From positions 16,319,916 to 16,383,915 of the forward strand of contig NC_062998.1 in the NCBI RefSeq assembly GCF_023078275.1: DNA of 64,000 nt, read 5' to 3'. The notes beneath the pieces are model-generated. The model had not been told where the DNA came from, ran no database searches, and saw only the letters and a list, made by a program, of their open reading frames with translations. This stretch comes from Leguminivora glycinivorella (Eukaryota > Arthropoda > Insecta > Lepidoptera > Tortricidae). Made by a program: the position numbers and the translations under genes. Below, piece by piece: positions 22,901 to 28,514 of this stretch (its first letter is position 1; each line of letters opens with the position of its first letter).

Positions 22901-24406
22901 ATATAGCTCAATCGATTCTACTCTCGATTCTGAACAAACTGTTTTCAGGTTTTTAGTGTTAAGTGAAACACGGTGTATAGGTATGTTCAAACCTGACACA
23001 CGAAAAACACTTAAGGACGAGGTAGTATCACCTGAAGAAGACAAATTTCATCGAAATCGTAAAAGCCGCTTCCAAGATCTCCGCAAGTTTATATTTAGGA
23101 GATATTTCTTGAAATGAAGAACGACTCTAGGCTCTATGCCCGTAAAATATACACCGTGTTTTTTGTTTTCCATTAAATTCGACACGTCGTTAGGTTCATT
23201 ATCAGGAACCACCCTGTATATCACTTTTAGTTAAATTCGCAAAAAAAAATCATCACTTTCATACATAATAAATGAATTTATTAGTGTGAGAGTTAAGAAT
23301 AACATTCAAGTTATAGTGTCAAGTGATTGACGGCACATGTCACAACAAATCGTCACTACTTTGAAAAAATCTCGTATTTCACGCTGCTTCTCAAAGTTAA
23401 AACGCAGTAAGTCTATATGCATTCCATACATACTTACTACAATTTTCTTTTCATTGACAGACGAAGATACAAGTTTTTTTAAAAGTAGTGACGAAATACC
23501 ATTAGGAATTGGTAAAGGCTGTGACACACGTGTTCAGCAATTATCTTTATTTTTTTAATAACTCGATAACCGCAAGAGTTAAGACGCGTTCTTGTATTTG
23601 ATGTAATGAATCTTCCCTTCAAGTTAACGGAAATCAATAAAAGCAGGGTGTATACCTTTTGGGACGCATGTAGTTGTTTTAAATGCCTTCTCAAGTTGTA
23701 TAATGTAAATAGTTAAAAGGATAAAGATAATACCAAATATAAATTAAGACTGTTTATTTTGATTATCCCTTAACTTAATCGAGGTCACCATGTTGATTTT
23801 TGCTCTCTCTCTCTTTAAGCTAGACACTCATACATATTTATTAAAATAAGATCCTGAACCTACGGGGCCTTAAGAACAAACAACGGAAACAGCATGTAGA
23901 GCCACTTCCGTTACAGGACTAGCCAACCAACTCGGAGTCAACCGTTTATACATAAACTGCACTATGCTAATATGTATTTAGTTTACCTAGCCTTGAAACG
24001 CTTACGTAAGCGGCCCTAAGTAAAACAAGTTTGTAGTGACCAATGAAGGGACCCGTGTTTGATGTTTATTTAAAAAAACAATGTCGATACGAGTATGTAT
24101 TGTATATGCATCCTTCGTTGTCAATTTCAGGTTCCTGAATACATGAAGTTAGCACCGGATGCTTTCGAGCGAGTGAAGGCGATGCGTCGTGATGTCCCAG
24201 AGATATCGCCAGCAGCGGCGCGTGTGGCGGAGCACCCTCGGGCGCCGACGCCGCCCGTGGAGGCGTGCCGCGCGCCGCCGCCCGCCACGGGGCCCTGCGC
24301 GCCCCGCCAGCCTGAAGACGTGGCCTTCGCGTGCCCGCACGTGGAAGCTAAAATGCCCTGCTGCGATCCCGACAAAAGAGACAAAACTGTGGTCACCCAC
24401 CTCTAA
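619..24406 (+). CDS. Efhc1: EFHC1/EFHC2-like DM10-domain ciliary protein, 3' eight coding exons
   Basis: Spliced gene, 5' end outside the window. Exons: about 619-686, 1877-1993, 5865-6087, 9478-9638, 11255-11463, 11718-11922, 20156-20308, 24131-24406. All junctions are AG/GT and phases agree throughout, giving about 469 codons to the TAA. Exons 2-4 encode a DM10 domain that follows the third DM10 of vertebrate EFHC1 closely: a lead-in with GTPEDSLQNCFGLVPK, then RYLCELEW, PEDKGRRFVLSYSLAD, RRNSGIKEGKF, FYIGAIVPVFKHRF and the CDLFVYRYM end. Family members are inner-surface proteins of axonemal doublet microtubules, so a role in cilia or sperm flagella is inferred. Vertebrate homologues end with EF-hands; here the DM10 is followed by about 280 residues rich in Ala, Arg and Pro with no EF-hand loop that I can see. 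DM10 domains one and two should lie upstream. Which insect paralogue this is cannot be settled from the window. Confidence 0.88.
760..1325. mobile_element. Foldback element with a nested MITE
   Basis: Ends TATACAACCTGTTTTTATTG and CAATAAAAACAGGGTGTATA, arms about 100 bp. The MITE of the 309-434 family sits inside at 1083-1211. A half copy of the outer element without that insertion is at about 23230-23660. It occupies the intron between EFHC exons a and b. Confidence 0.8.
1473..1573. mobile_element. Foldback MITE, CATGGTCGCGCGAT family
   Basis: Near-perfect hairpin: CATGGTCGCGCGATAGACGA and GGCCGTCCCTATCGCACT each pair with their complement. Relatives are at 16118-16266, 24573-24597 (half) and 26286-26353. 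Confidence 0.85.
1877..1993 (+). CDS. Efhc1: EFHC-like exon b (entry to third DM10)
   Basis: 39 whole codons between acceptor TTTGTAG and donor AAG|GTAAGT. Contains the family signature GxxxEDSxQNCFxLxPKxPxKDVIK. Confidence 0.9.
2018..2565 (+). mobile_element. MITE, GGGTTCCGTAG family (copy 1)
   Basis: Starts near GGTCAAGAGCGTGTCGGGCC, TIR TAGGGTTCCGTAG, ends GACTACGGAAGCCTAAAA after a GGACGGACGGACGGACAGAC tract. Other copies: 15178-15720, 48355-48600 (truncated), and 59509-60130 reversed. No coding capacity. Confidence 0.85.
2755..3672 (+). mobile_element. Element with internal 121-bp tandem repeat (copy 1)
   Basis: Ends AACCGTCGCCTTTCGGGTTC and its counterpart GAGGCGACGGTTAAAAAAAC. Inside, GTTCAGATTTGAGGAGTTC recurs at 3064, 3185, 3306 and about 3430, a period of 121 bp. 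The period is not a multiple of three, so the open frames it gives are not a protein. Confidence 0.85.
3673..4460 (+). other. AT-rich intronic DNA, no gene seen
   Basis: Part of the EFHC intron b-c. A stretch at 4020-4108 reads as CTGTATACAGAAAACTCTCC onward with coding-like codons, but its frame is not needed because exons b and c join directly as in homologues. Confidence 0.5.
4463..4905 (+). repeat. Dispersed 0.43-kb repeat, GCGTTTAAAGGAGGTC family (copy 1)
   Basis: Landmarks ACGAGTGGCGTGGGTAAC, TTGCATACAATACTTTTTCT, GTTGCCATGGTTACAGAGCC and GCGCATGCGC. Other copies: 48971-49345 (+), 55835-56275 (-) and 58090-58510 (-). Confidence 0.8.
4952..5414. mobile_element. MITE with 45-bp TIRs
   Basis: Left end TTTTCAGAATTTGGGACCCC then CAATTAGCGTAAGTTG; right end CAACTTACGCTAATTGGAG then TCCCAAATTCTGAAAA. 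A short inner hairpin lies at 5139-5207. Confidence 0.8.
5865..6087 (+). CDS. Efhc1: EFHC-like exon c (core of third DM10)
   Basis: Acceptor ACTTCAG, donor G|GTAAAA, phase 0 in and phase 1 out. Encodes the strand-rich DM10 core (RYLCELEW, RRFVLSYSLAD, RRNSGIKEGKF) and the YFTPDRFYIG stretch. Homologues have the same NSG...GGKF order. Confidence 0.92.
6374..7558. mobile_element. Long-TIR DNA transposon derivative with a SINE in its centre
   Basis: Outer ends TA|CAGTCAACAGCACAGCTG and CAGCTGTGTTGCTGACTG|TA. Arms of about 280 bp (6374-6660 and about 7140-7558) pair through AAGTGCCAAAAGTATGTATA, TATAACCCTAGGGATATAAT and AATCGCTTTCGTTTAAC. The TA flanks suggest a Tc1/mariner-type target. No transposase. 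A SINE in - orientation fills 6781-7060. Confidence 0.8.
6781..7060 (-). mobile_element. tRNA-derived SINE, full length
   Basis: On the - strand: box A TGGCGCAGTCGGTAGTGAGC, box B GGTTCGAATCCC, body with TTTATTTGTGTGATGAGCAC, tail of ATTTATTT. It is not a functional tRNA: it has a long body and tail, and sister copies at 8635, 18095 and 55088 are diverged from it. Confidence 0.85.
8635..8790 (+). mobile_element. tRNA-derived SINE (TA tail)
   Basis: GCGCGTAGTGACCCTGCCTG then box B GGTTCGAATCCCGG, body ATGGATGTTTTCTATG, tail of TA repeats. Inserted in the 7578-9435 element. Confidence 0.75.
8791..8938 (+). repeat. Dispersed repeat, GGAGCCTGGGGTCCGC family
   Basis: Landmarks CACGGCTCATGGGAGCCTGG and CTGACCTTTCAACCCGAAGG. 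A decayed relative is at 12246-12352. Confidence 0.6.
8941..9010. repeat. TA dinucleotide microsatellite
   Basis: About 70 bp of nearly pure TA. Confidence 0.95.
9478..9638 (+). CDS. Efhc1: EFHC-like exon d (end of third DM10)
   Basis: Acceptor CCTACAG, donor CGG|GTTAGT. Completes the split Gly codon and encodes AIVPVFKHRF...CDLFVYRYM, the end of the DM10, then a helical FPQEVIDNVRNYHLREGN segment. The start lies only 42 bp after the end of the 7578-9435 transposon. Confidence 0.9.
9879..9997. mobile_element. Foldback MITE, GGGGGCCGATTTTTGAGTC
   Basis: Arms GGGGGCCGATTTTTGAGTCT and AGACTCAAAAATCGGCCCCC are perfect complements, with a 70-bp centre. The open frames across it are by-products. 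Confidence 0.9.
10197..11167. mobile_element. Foldback element of about 0.97 kb with two further foldbacks inside
   Basis: Ends AGGTACATAAGATAACC and TTATCTTATGTACCT. Arms of about 220 bp pair over GCGGGAATTG, CAACATGTGATCAG, GACGCTTGGTTTTTGCCAAG and GAATCCTATTTTATTTTATT. The centre holds a second foldback at 10467-10634 and a third piece at 10848-10960. The element ends about 90 bp before EFHC exon e. Confidence 0.85.
10467..10634. mobile_element. Nested foldback MITE, CTTAGGCCGGCACGGCAAC
   Basis: Ends TAGGCCGGCACGGCAACAGA and TCTGTTGCCGGCCTTAG with AATTCATAA / TTATGAATT arms. Confidence 0.8.
11255..11463 (+). CDS. Efhc1: EFHC-like exon e (Ala/Pro-rich tail)
   Basis: Acceptor TTATTTCAG, donor CAG|GTACTA, phase 0 in and phase 2 out. 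Encodes a charged helix (DAVREGQAAAKRAELL) then SPPRPPTPP and HMSYDESLRAARLR. Very GC-rich compared with the flanking introns. A second donor in the same phase lies 90 bp downstream. Confidence 0.88.
11464..11553 (+). other. In-frame 30-codon extension of EFHC-like exon e, made by tandem duplication
   Basis: The reading frame stays open past the first donor. The segment 11518-11580 repeats 11422-11497: ACCACATGTCCTACGACGAG against ACCACTATGTCCTACGATGG, and CTCAGGTACTACACCTTAGT against CTTAGGTACAGCTTAGT. The copy carries its own donor, TAG|GTACAG, at 11554. Using it adds exactly 30 codons without changing phase, so two isoforms are possible. Confidence 0.7.
11718..11922 (+). CDS. Efhc1: EFHC-like exon f
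   Basis: Acceptor CATTTTCAG, donor CCG|GTATGA. Completes a Ser codon and encodes KPHTDEIMPLKGILKSGG ... QQPHYNDDPNFCEQFKMP. A degenerate second copy follows immediately. Confidence 0.88.
11945..12087 (+). pseudogene. Dead duplicate of EFHC-like exon f
   Basis: Begins after an intact CCAG acceptor and repeats exon f (AAAGTCGGGCGGGGCGCGCG, GTGCTTCAGCGGGCC, TTCGAACAGTTCAAAATGCC). It has lost two bases after AAGGGTA and a block in the middle. In the phase supplied by exon e it hits TAA after seven codons, and the donor CCG|GTATGA has become CCGTTAATA. It should not be used in a normal transcript. Confidence 0.85.
12757..14209. mobile_element. GGGTTCCGTAC element split by a second MITE
   Basis: Left end TTTTTAGGGTTCCGTACC, with GTCCGTCTGTCTGTCCGTCT; right end GTACGGAACCCTCGG then GACTCGCACTTGGCCGG. 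The 12903-13495 element is inserted inside. Isolated ends of this family are at 43862-43907. Confidence 0.75.
12903..13495. mobile_element. MITE with ATGGCC...GGCCAT ends
   Basis: TIRs TGTACACACATGGCCAACGG and GGTGGAACTGTTGGCCATG / TGTGTACAGCGGCCAT. Overlapping open frames on both strands come from the repeated TTGGCC words. Confidence 0.8.
14750..15860. mobile_element. GAGGCCGGG repeat and CTCAAACATGG element with a GGGTTCCGTAG MITE inserted
   Basis: TIR CTCAAACATGGTATGAAAT near 14892 and its complement ATTTCATACCATGTTTGAG near 15840. The interior is split by the MITE copy at 15178-15720. Related sequence is at 52930-53260 and, reversed, 57780-58060. Confidence 0.7.
15178..15720 (+). mobile_element. 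MITE, GGGTTCCGTAG family (copy 2)
   Basis: Closely matches 2018-2565 over the whole length, including GGGGGGACGCAC and the GGAC tract. Confidence 0.85.
16118..16266. mobile_element. Foldback MITE, CATGGTCGCGCGAT family (copy 2)
   Basis: Outer arms CAGGCAATCATGGTCGC and GCGACCATGATTACCTGCCTG (split), inner GTCCCTATCGCACTTACAA. Sister of 1473-1573. Confidence 0.8.
16267..17183 (+). other. Intronic DNA with no gene seen
   Basis: Mostly non-repetitive, AT-rich. 16935-17160 holds a dispersed repeat with GGCGCGACAGAGCCAGACT that recurs near 54408. Confidence 0.4.
17184..17513. mobile_element. Near-perfect long hairpin, 137-bp arms
   Basis: Left arm 17184-17320 and right arm 17377-17513 are complementary at 136 of 137 positions by eye, with a 56-nt loop. 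Ends AAAAATAAGCGCGTTAC and GTAACGCGCTTATTTTT. It lies in the long EFHC intron f-g, so it would be transcribed. Confidence 0.9.
17745..17970 (+). repeat. Fragment of the 121-bp-repeat element
   Basis: GAGTTCCCTCGATTTCTCCA, AGGATCCCATCATCAG and the end GTCGGTTAAAAAAAGG, without tandem units. Confidence 0.6.
18095..18215 (+). mobile_element. tRNA-derived SINE, truncated
   Basis: GCGCGTAGTGACTGCTA, box B GGTTCGAATCCCGG, then TTATTTGTGTGATGTGC and TTTTCTATGTACC. Confidence 0.7.
18404..18625 (+). mobile_element. SINE/LINE-tail repeat, ATGTGCTCTGCCTACCCC family
   Basis: Landmarks TTCCCGTGGGTGTCGTAGAA and CATGTGCTCTGCCTACCCCT, ending in a TATGTTTGTATG tail. Other copies: 19218-19320 with a TATG tract, and 51545-51760 reversed. 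Confidence 0.65.
18648..19170 (-). mobile_element. Helitron-like element, 3' end present, with a hexanucleotide tract
   Basis: Reads on the - strand into the end CGCGGGCGAAGCCGCGGG, TAAAAGCTAG, followed by T: a CGCGG/CCGCG hairpin a few bases before CTAG, the Helitron 3' pattern. The other side runs into TATCCG/TATCGC/TATCCC hexamers at 19040-19166. Same family as 62611 onward. Confidence 0.7.
19336..19637. mobile_element. MITE with 50-bp TIRs
   Basis: Ends TTTAAAGTCACATACAGGTC and GACCTGTATGTGACTTTAAA, arms through GCGATTAATTAACATTATTT. Confidence 0.85.
19654..19971 (-). mobile_element. Helitron-like element, 5' end, with CAGA expansion
   Basis: On the - strand starts TCCATACTAATATTATAAAT at 19971 and continues into GCTTTCCCGC and CTACTTTTTATTTCG. 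A pure CAGA tract of about 93 bp sits at 19848-19940. 3' end missing. Confidence 0.7.
19848..19940. repeat. CAGA tetranucleotide microsatellite
   Basis: About 23 uninterrupted units. Confidence 0.97.
20156..20308 (+). CDS. Efhc1: EFHC-like exon g
   Basis: 51 whole codons, acceptor GTTCCCCAG, donor GCG|GTAAGA. Encodes DYKERAARRAADVCAYEVVP ... LPGYLGSYGVDCKA, GC-rich and without a recognised domain. Preceded by an intron of about 8.2 kb filled with mobile elements. Confidence 0.85.
20340..20595 (+). repeat. Dispersed repeat, AGAGGATCGAGTA family (copy 1)
   Basis: Matches 21646-21895 over about 250 bp (GTAATCACAGTGCAT, TTTTGAACCTCAGTTTT, CATCTAGGCCACCGTACC). Starts about 35 bp after EFHC exon g. 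Confidence 0.8.
20630..21362. mobile_element. DNA element with AGCCTGACAAG ends
   Basis: Left AGCCTGACAAGATTTTATTT, right AAATAAAAACTTGTCAGGCT. It lies between the two copies of the AGAGGATCGAGTA repeat. No transposase frame. Confidence 0.65.
21646..21895 (+). repeat. Dispersed repeat, AGAGGATCGAGTA family (copy 2)
   Basis: Direct repeat of 20340-20595, 1.3 kb downstream. Confidence 0.8.
21995..22153. mobile_element. Foldback MITE, ACAGATGTAATGCGAAAAG
   Basis: Arms include TTCAGTCAATGTCAGTACA / TGTACTGACACTGACTGAA and ACAGATGTA / TACATCTGT. Confidence 0.75.
22309..22980 (+). mobile_element. ACACGGTGTTTCC element, uninterrupted copy
   Basis: Ends TATACACGGTGTTTCCGG and GTGAAACACGGTGTATA. 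Very similar to 40130-41053, and carries the empty site GCGATATACAC for the insertion found there. Confidence 0.8.
24131..24406 (+). CDS. Efhc1: EFHC-like terminal exon h
   Basis: Acceptor CAATTTCAG, in-frame to TAA at 24404-24406. Encodes VPEYMKLAPDAFERVKAMRR, an Ala/Pro-rich stretch, then a Cys-containing tail (ACPHVEAKMPCCDPDKRDKT). The end is TVVTHL. Overlapping long frames on the - strand are shadows of its GC-rich codons. Confidence 0.87.
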   Translation, partial: VPEYMKLAPDAFERVKAMRRDVPEISPAAARVAEHPRAPTPPVEACRAPPPATGPCAPRQPEDVAFACPHVEAKMPCCDPDKRDKTVVTHL

Positions 24407-24452
24407 CTGCACATAGAGAATCTAGTCGGAGGTAACGATATGGACGTTTCGT

Positions 24453-24458
24453 AATAAA
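24453..24458 (+). promoter_or_regulatory. Likely polyadenylation signal of the EFHC-like gene
   Basis: AATAAA 47 bp after the stop codon, within AT-rich DNA. Confidence 0.6.
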
Positions 24459-24559
24459 TGCATCGATTTTCTTAATCACGGTATTTCTCTGTAATATATT
24501 TAAACTGGTAAACGATGAGGTGTCACACAGATGTACCTTCGATTATGTATTTCTGGCAG

Positions 24560-25330
24560 GCAAGTATGGTCACGCGATAAACGATAAAACTTGCCGTTTA
24601 GCTTTTTTGGTTAATTGTTACCAATCTTGAGTATCACACCTTTTTTTGCGCGACAGTGAAAAAGGCCGTTTTTGGAAATTTTTGATTGGCTCTAGAATCT
24701 TTAAAAAGCAGAATATCAAAAAAATCAAAACGGTCCGACACAGATAAAAATAAAAACAATCTGTGTTGAATAAATTATTGCTCTATCTTCAAAAACCAGG
24801 GAGGAAATAGTCGAGAGCGTTTGTATGGAGAATTGACCCCTACGTATCGTCTTAATATTTTTAGTGTTATGGCTCGTCGATGATTCCGCCAACGTTATTA
24901 GGTTTAGGAAGGCACGCGCTTTATGAAGACGATTGACCGGTAAGCCCTACATTTTTCTAATGTCGTCTTTGTTTAGTGGTAATACTTGCTTGACCGTTTT
25001 TAAATAAAGAGTTTCGAATTGACAACGTTTCAAAATTTTCAATGTCCTTAAATCGAAAACCATTTCGAGATATACGCCTGTAGTTCACAAAAATATATTT
25101 TTTCATATTTTTTTTCCTTATTTTTAGTGAAAAAATCCTAAAATAGTTTACAGGGGAAGTGACGTCACATAGTCAATTCAGACTATTCAGAGCTGCCACT
25201 ATAACCAAAAAAATCTTCCGGTTGGGATGTCACTTGAGTTTGACTGTGACACTTATCACCGCTCACTGATGTTAAATAAAAAATATTCTATTCTATTCTA
25301 GTATGGAGATTAAAGGTAAGGAGCGAAAGC
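24560..25330. repeat. Intergenic repeats, no gene seen
   Basis: Contains a half MITE (TATGGTCACGCGATAAACGA) and the ACGGTCCGACACAGAT dispersed repeat, also seen at 55690-55800, 56280-56570, 59400-59520 and 60130-60480. Confidence 0.55.
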
Positions 25331-25443
25331 TTTAAGTTTCAGAAGTGCAGATATAAAACCAGGTGGCGCTGCAATTGCAGGTACAGGGCATTGACACGTC
25401 ATTTTCGACTGTTCTACTTTGACAGATTTCTCTCCTTATACTA

Positions 25444-25567
25444 AGGCTGGGCGCACACGGAGGCGACAGTTGCACGGCGACATCTTTTGTCTCTGTCGTT
25501 ACTATATGCGTCCAAGACAGAGACAAAAAATGTCGCCGTGCAACTGTCGCCTCCGTGTGCGCCCAGG
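25444..25567. mobile_element. Foldback MITE, CTGGGCGCACACGGAGGCGA
   Basis: GGGCGCACACGGAGGCGACA and its complement at the far end, arms about 50 bp. The long - strand open frame across 25332-25808 is produced by this and the next hairpin. Confidence 0.9.
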
Positions 25568-25574
25568 GTAAGTC

Positions 25575-25780
25575 GACAAAATCATTCCTAAAAAAAGTTT
25601 TAACAGTCAGTTTAAACAGTCTGAGATGTCCGACTGAGTACGAGCTATGGAATGTATTCCATATACTTATCATATACTTATTCAATATTTGTTGACAGTG
25701 ACACTTGACAGTCAGACATCTCAGACTGTTTAAACTGACTGTTAAAACTTTTTTTAGGAATGACTTTGTCGTTTTCTTAG
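25575..25780. mobile_element. Foldback MITE, CGACAAAATCATTCC
   Basis: Arms pair over AAAGTTTTAACAGTCAGTTT and AAACTGACTGTTAAAACTTT, continuing to GTCTGAGATGTC. It lies back to back with the preceding MITE. Confidence 0.85.
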
Positions 25781-26285
25781 GTGTATGAAACAACACATGT
25801 GACGTCACGAAGCTGTGTCTTGACGTTTGTAACTTACGCTCTTTCTGTTCGAAGTAATAATAAAAAGGGAATTTCGCATTAAAATAGCAGTTTTTGGGAA
25901 AAATAAAAAAATACGTGTAGGTATCTTTAAATATTCAGTTCTTTCGAACCAAACAATAAAATTAGTAGTCGAAAATTTGAAATGTTGTCAATTGGTTGAT
26001 GTTCAACGAATCCCCGGCTAAGCTTCCCTTTAGTTCCTTTTACAACTATGGCAAATCACAGTTTACAAAAGTACTGTAGCCAACAAACTAGTTAAAGTAG
26101 GGTTGACAAATGAAATATAATTTACTATCATAAAATATGTTTGTATATTTATTTTCAGGATAACACAAATAAATAACAATATTAAACAAAAAAAATTAAC
26201 GTACCTTAAATTTAAATAATAGATAAAAGCTGAAGTGAACGTTATACTTTAAAACTAATAAATTAAAAACTCTGGCGCAAAGACC

Positions 26286-26353
26286 AGGCAGGCTAACATG
26301 GTCGCGCGATAAATGATAATACATTTATCGCGCGACCATACTGACCTGCCTGT
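26286..26353. mobile_element. Short foldback, CATGGTCGCGCGAT family (copy 4)
   Basis: CAGGCAGGCTAACATGGTCG pairs with CGACCATACTGACCTGCCTG; almost no loop. Confidence 0.8.
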
Positions 26354-27534
26354 TCAGTACAAAACTGCGGTGAATTAAAAAAAAATAAGCACCATGAGTT
26401 AACATCCTATAGAAAATTGCGCCTTTTTCTGTAGAAACATTTTGAATTTGGCATCACGTGACGCCACCGGACAGAAAGCGGGTTGAACGAATCGGACTGC
26501 CCTATGACCACAATCACACAATGAATATACTCCATGTCTCGAACTTTATCACCAACATTTTCTAGCAATTTCGATGCAACATTGTCGTATTAAAGGTTAA
26601 ATATACGTATGTCCGAATCTAGCTGGAATACTTAATTAGGATGAATAACACTAATATTAGCCTTAATTTTTATAAATTCCTTTATTAATTCTATAATGCT
26701 GAAACGACATTGCTAGAAAAATTACAATGTCTGTTTATTACACTGATTTGATTTGGCACAACGCTCATACGCGTGACTGTGCTATGCGTAAGCACGTACC
26801 TATTAACCCATTGATCGCGAAGGACCACTACACTAGTCATAGTCTATCGTATAAATTTCATGGCAATTCAACTTTCCTACTGTAAGTTTATAATATAAAA
26901 TATACATATAAGCGCATATTGTTCGCTTTTCACCAGTCGACAATCCAGTTATACTTATTTAAAGTTTATCTATAAAATGTGTTGTTTTTTACACCCTTGA
27001 GTCCCAGATCGGCCTCAAATTACTTTTGTAAAATCGTATCTATGTCACTCAAGTATGCCTACTAAATATTCTATTTATAATCGCTTAAGTCAGTCCAAAA
27101 CGTGAAATTTATATAAAATAATTCCGTTTATTTAACCCTTGCGCGGGGCTATCAAAATCCTTACCAATTTATCTTGGCCTGACGCTACATTGCAGTATTT
27201 GCACTTTGCAGTGATAACGTTAAAAAAAGAGATAATTTTTTAATAATTTCATGTTGTAGAGTGACCGAAATTGACCTTTGGTAAACAGTCCTAGACATGA
27301 TAAAGGTGCGATTGGTTCAGTTTAACGAGATTATGAACGATCCGTTAACTATGTCACTTCACATGGACAACCTGTATTAAGCAATGTAAACATAGAAAAG
27401 TGATCTACTCTATACATATAAACTTTAGGCATGTAATTACTAGGTGCAACATTTTATTGCCACACTTTTGATATGGTAGAAACAACGTAACCTGTATTTA
27501 CACGTATTTTTAGGTATCAGTAAAAAGCAAAGAC
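26354..27534. other. AT-rich intergenic DNA, no gene seen
   Basis: No splice-bounded coding stretch or clear repeat was recognised between the EFHC 3' end and the 27.5 kb repeat. Confidence 0.4.
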
Positions 27535-27865
27535 GATATACTGCCGGGATAGACAAAGCCCATACAAAAAAGCGTACCCCTGAAATGTATGGGCCTTTTA
27601 GGCTTAAAACTAGGTGGCGCTGTTTCGCAGTCTGGAAGTGGCCAAAATCATATTTTCCCCAAATATTTTTGTGTGTTTTTATTTTTTATAAGAAAAAATG
27701 ACATGCTTAATTCTTTATTTTAATATCATGATATCACGGCATACACATTTTGAAAAAATAAATAAATTTATAGGCATCATCATTATGATAGGATTTAATG
27801 GATGGCGCTAAAAAAATGAGGTACGATTCTTAGTATGAAGATTGTAAATTCTATATAAATCATCC
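27535..27865 (+). repeat. Dispersed repeat, GACAAAGCCCATACAAAAAA family (copy 1)
   Basis: Shares GCGTACCCCTGAAATGTATG and AGTGGCCAAAATCATATTTT with 61925-62232; the right end (GGTGGCGCTAAAAAAATGAG) is also at 42155. It carries the empty Helitron site GTAAATTCTATATAAAT at about 27845. Confidence 0.8.
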
Positions 27866-28305
27866 AAATGAAAAGCATAAAAGCGTTTATACCGAGAATA
27901 CTAGATAAGGTGATGTCATAATAGAATTCTCAAACAGGACAATTCATTGAACGCGCAGCGTCGTATCGGATAATATTTACCTACTAATTGCACTATGTGC
28001 AATGGGCGTAGGTAATATTTAGATGCTATCTTTGATAAATAATAACTTACACTTTAATTTTTCGGAGGTTTAACTACTGACAATATATGAGGCGCATAAA
28101 GTAAAATAATAATCTTAGTTAAATAAATTATTACTAAAGTGCTGTGGCCGGTATGATTTTTTAACAATATTGAAAAAATAAAATCAGCAATGCCTCTGTG
28201 CAAAACATAAAATCCAGTACTCTTATAAAATAACTTACTTCCGGTAACAATTTTCCTTTACATTTTGCGTCCCTCTCAACAAGTAACAAAATTATCCCAT
28301 TCCGT

Positions 28306-28514
28306 TTACGCCAAGTATATAATTACAAGAACGATTACAGCGAGGGTGACGAACATTCCCCCGAACAAAATGTACTTATCCTGCGACACTCGCCTTTCGA
28401 TGAGGGAGATTGTGGCATTGGAGAGACCTAGAGTGTTGGCCAAGTCTATCAGCCTCTTGTGGGCTCCCTTCAGAGTGTCCCGGTTGTACCGCAGCGTCTG
28501 CAATATGTTCGAAC
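28306..28514 (-). CDS. GOSR2: GOSR2 exon 4 (SNARE motif end and tail anchor)
   Basis: Acceptor TTTTCAG. Encodes SNILQTLRYNRDTLKG ... NTLGLSNATISLIERRV and the hydrophobic end ILFGGMFVTLAVIVLVIIYL-A, stop TAA. Separated from exon 3 by an intron of about 2.7 kb carrying a SINE and a Helitron-like fragment. Confidence 0.95.

Noticed and set aside
24127..24412. Long - strand frames opposite the last EFHC exon
   Set aside because: Shadows of GC-rich codons; no splice or homology support.
25332..25808. 158-codon - strand open frame
   Set aside because: It spans two foldback hairpins and has no family resemblance.
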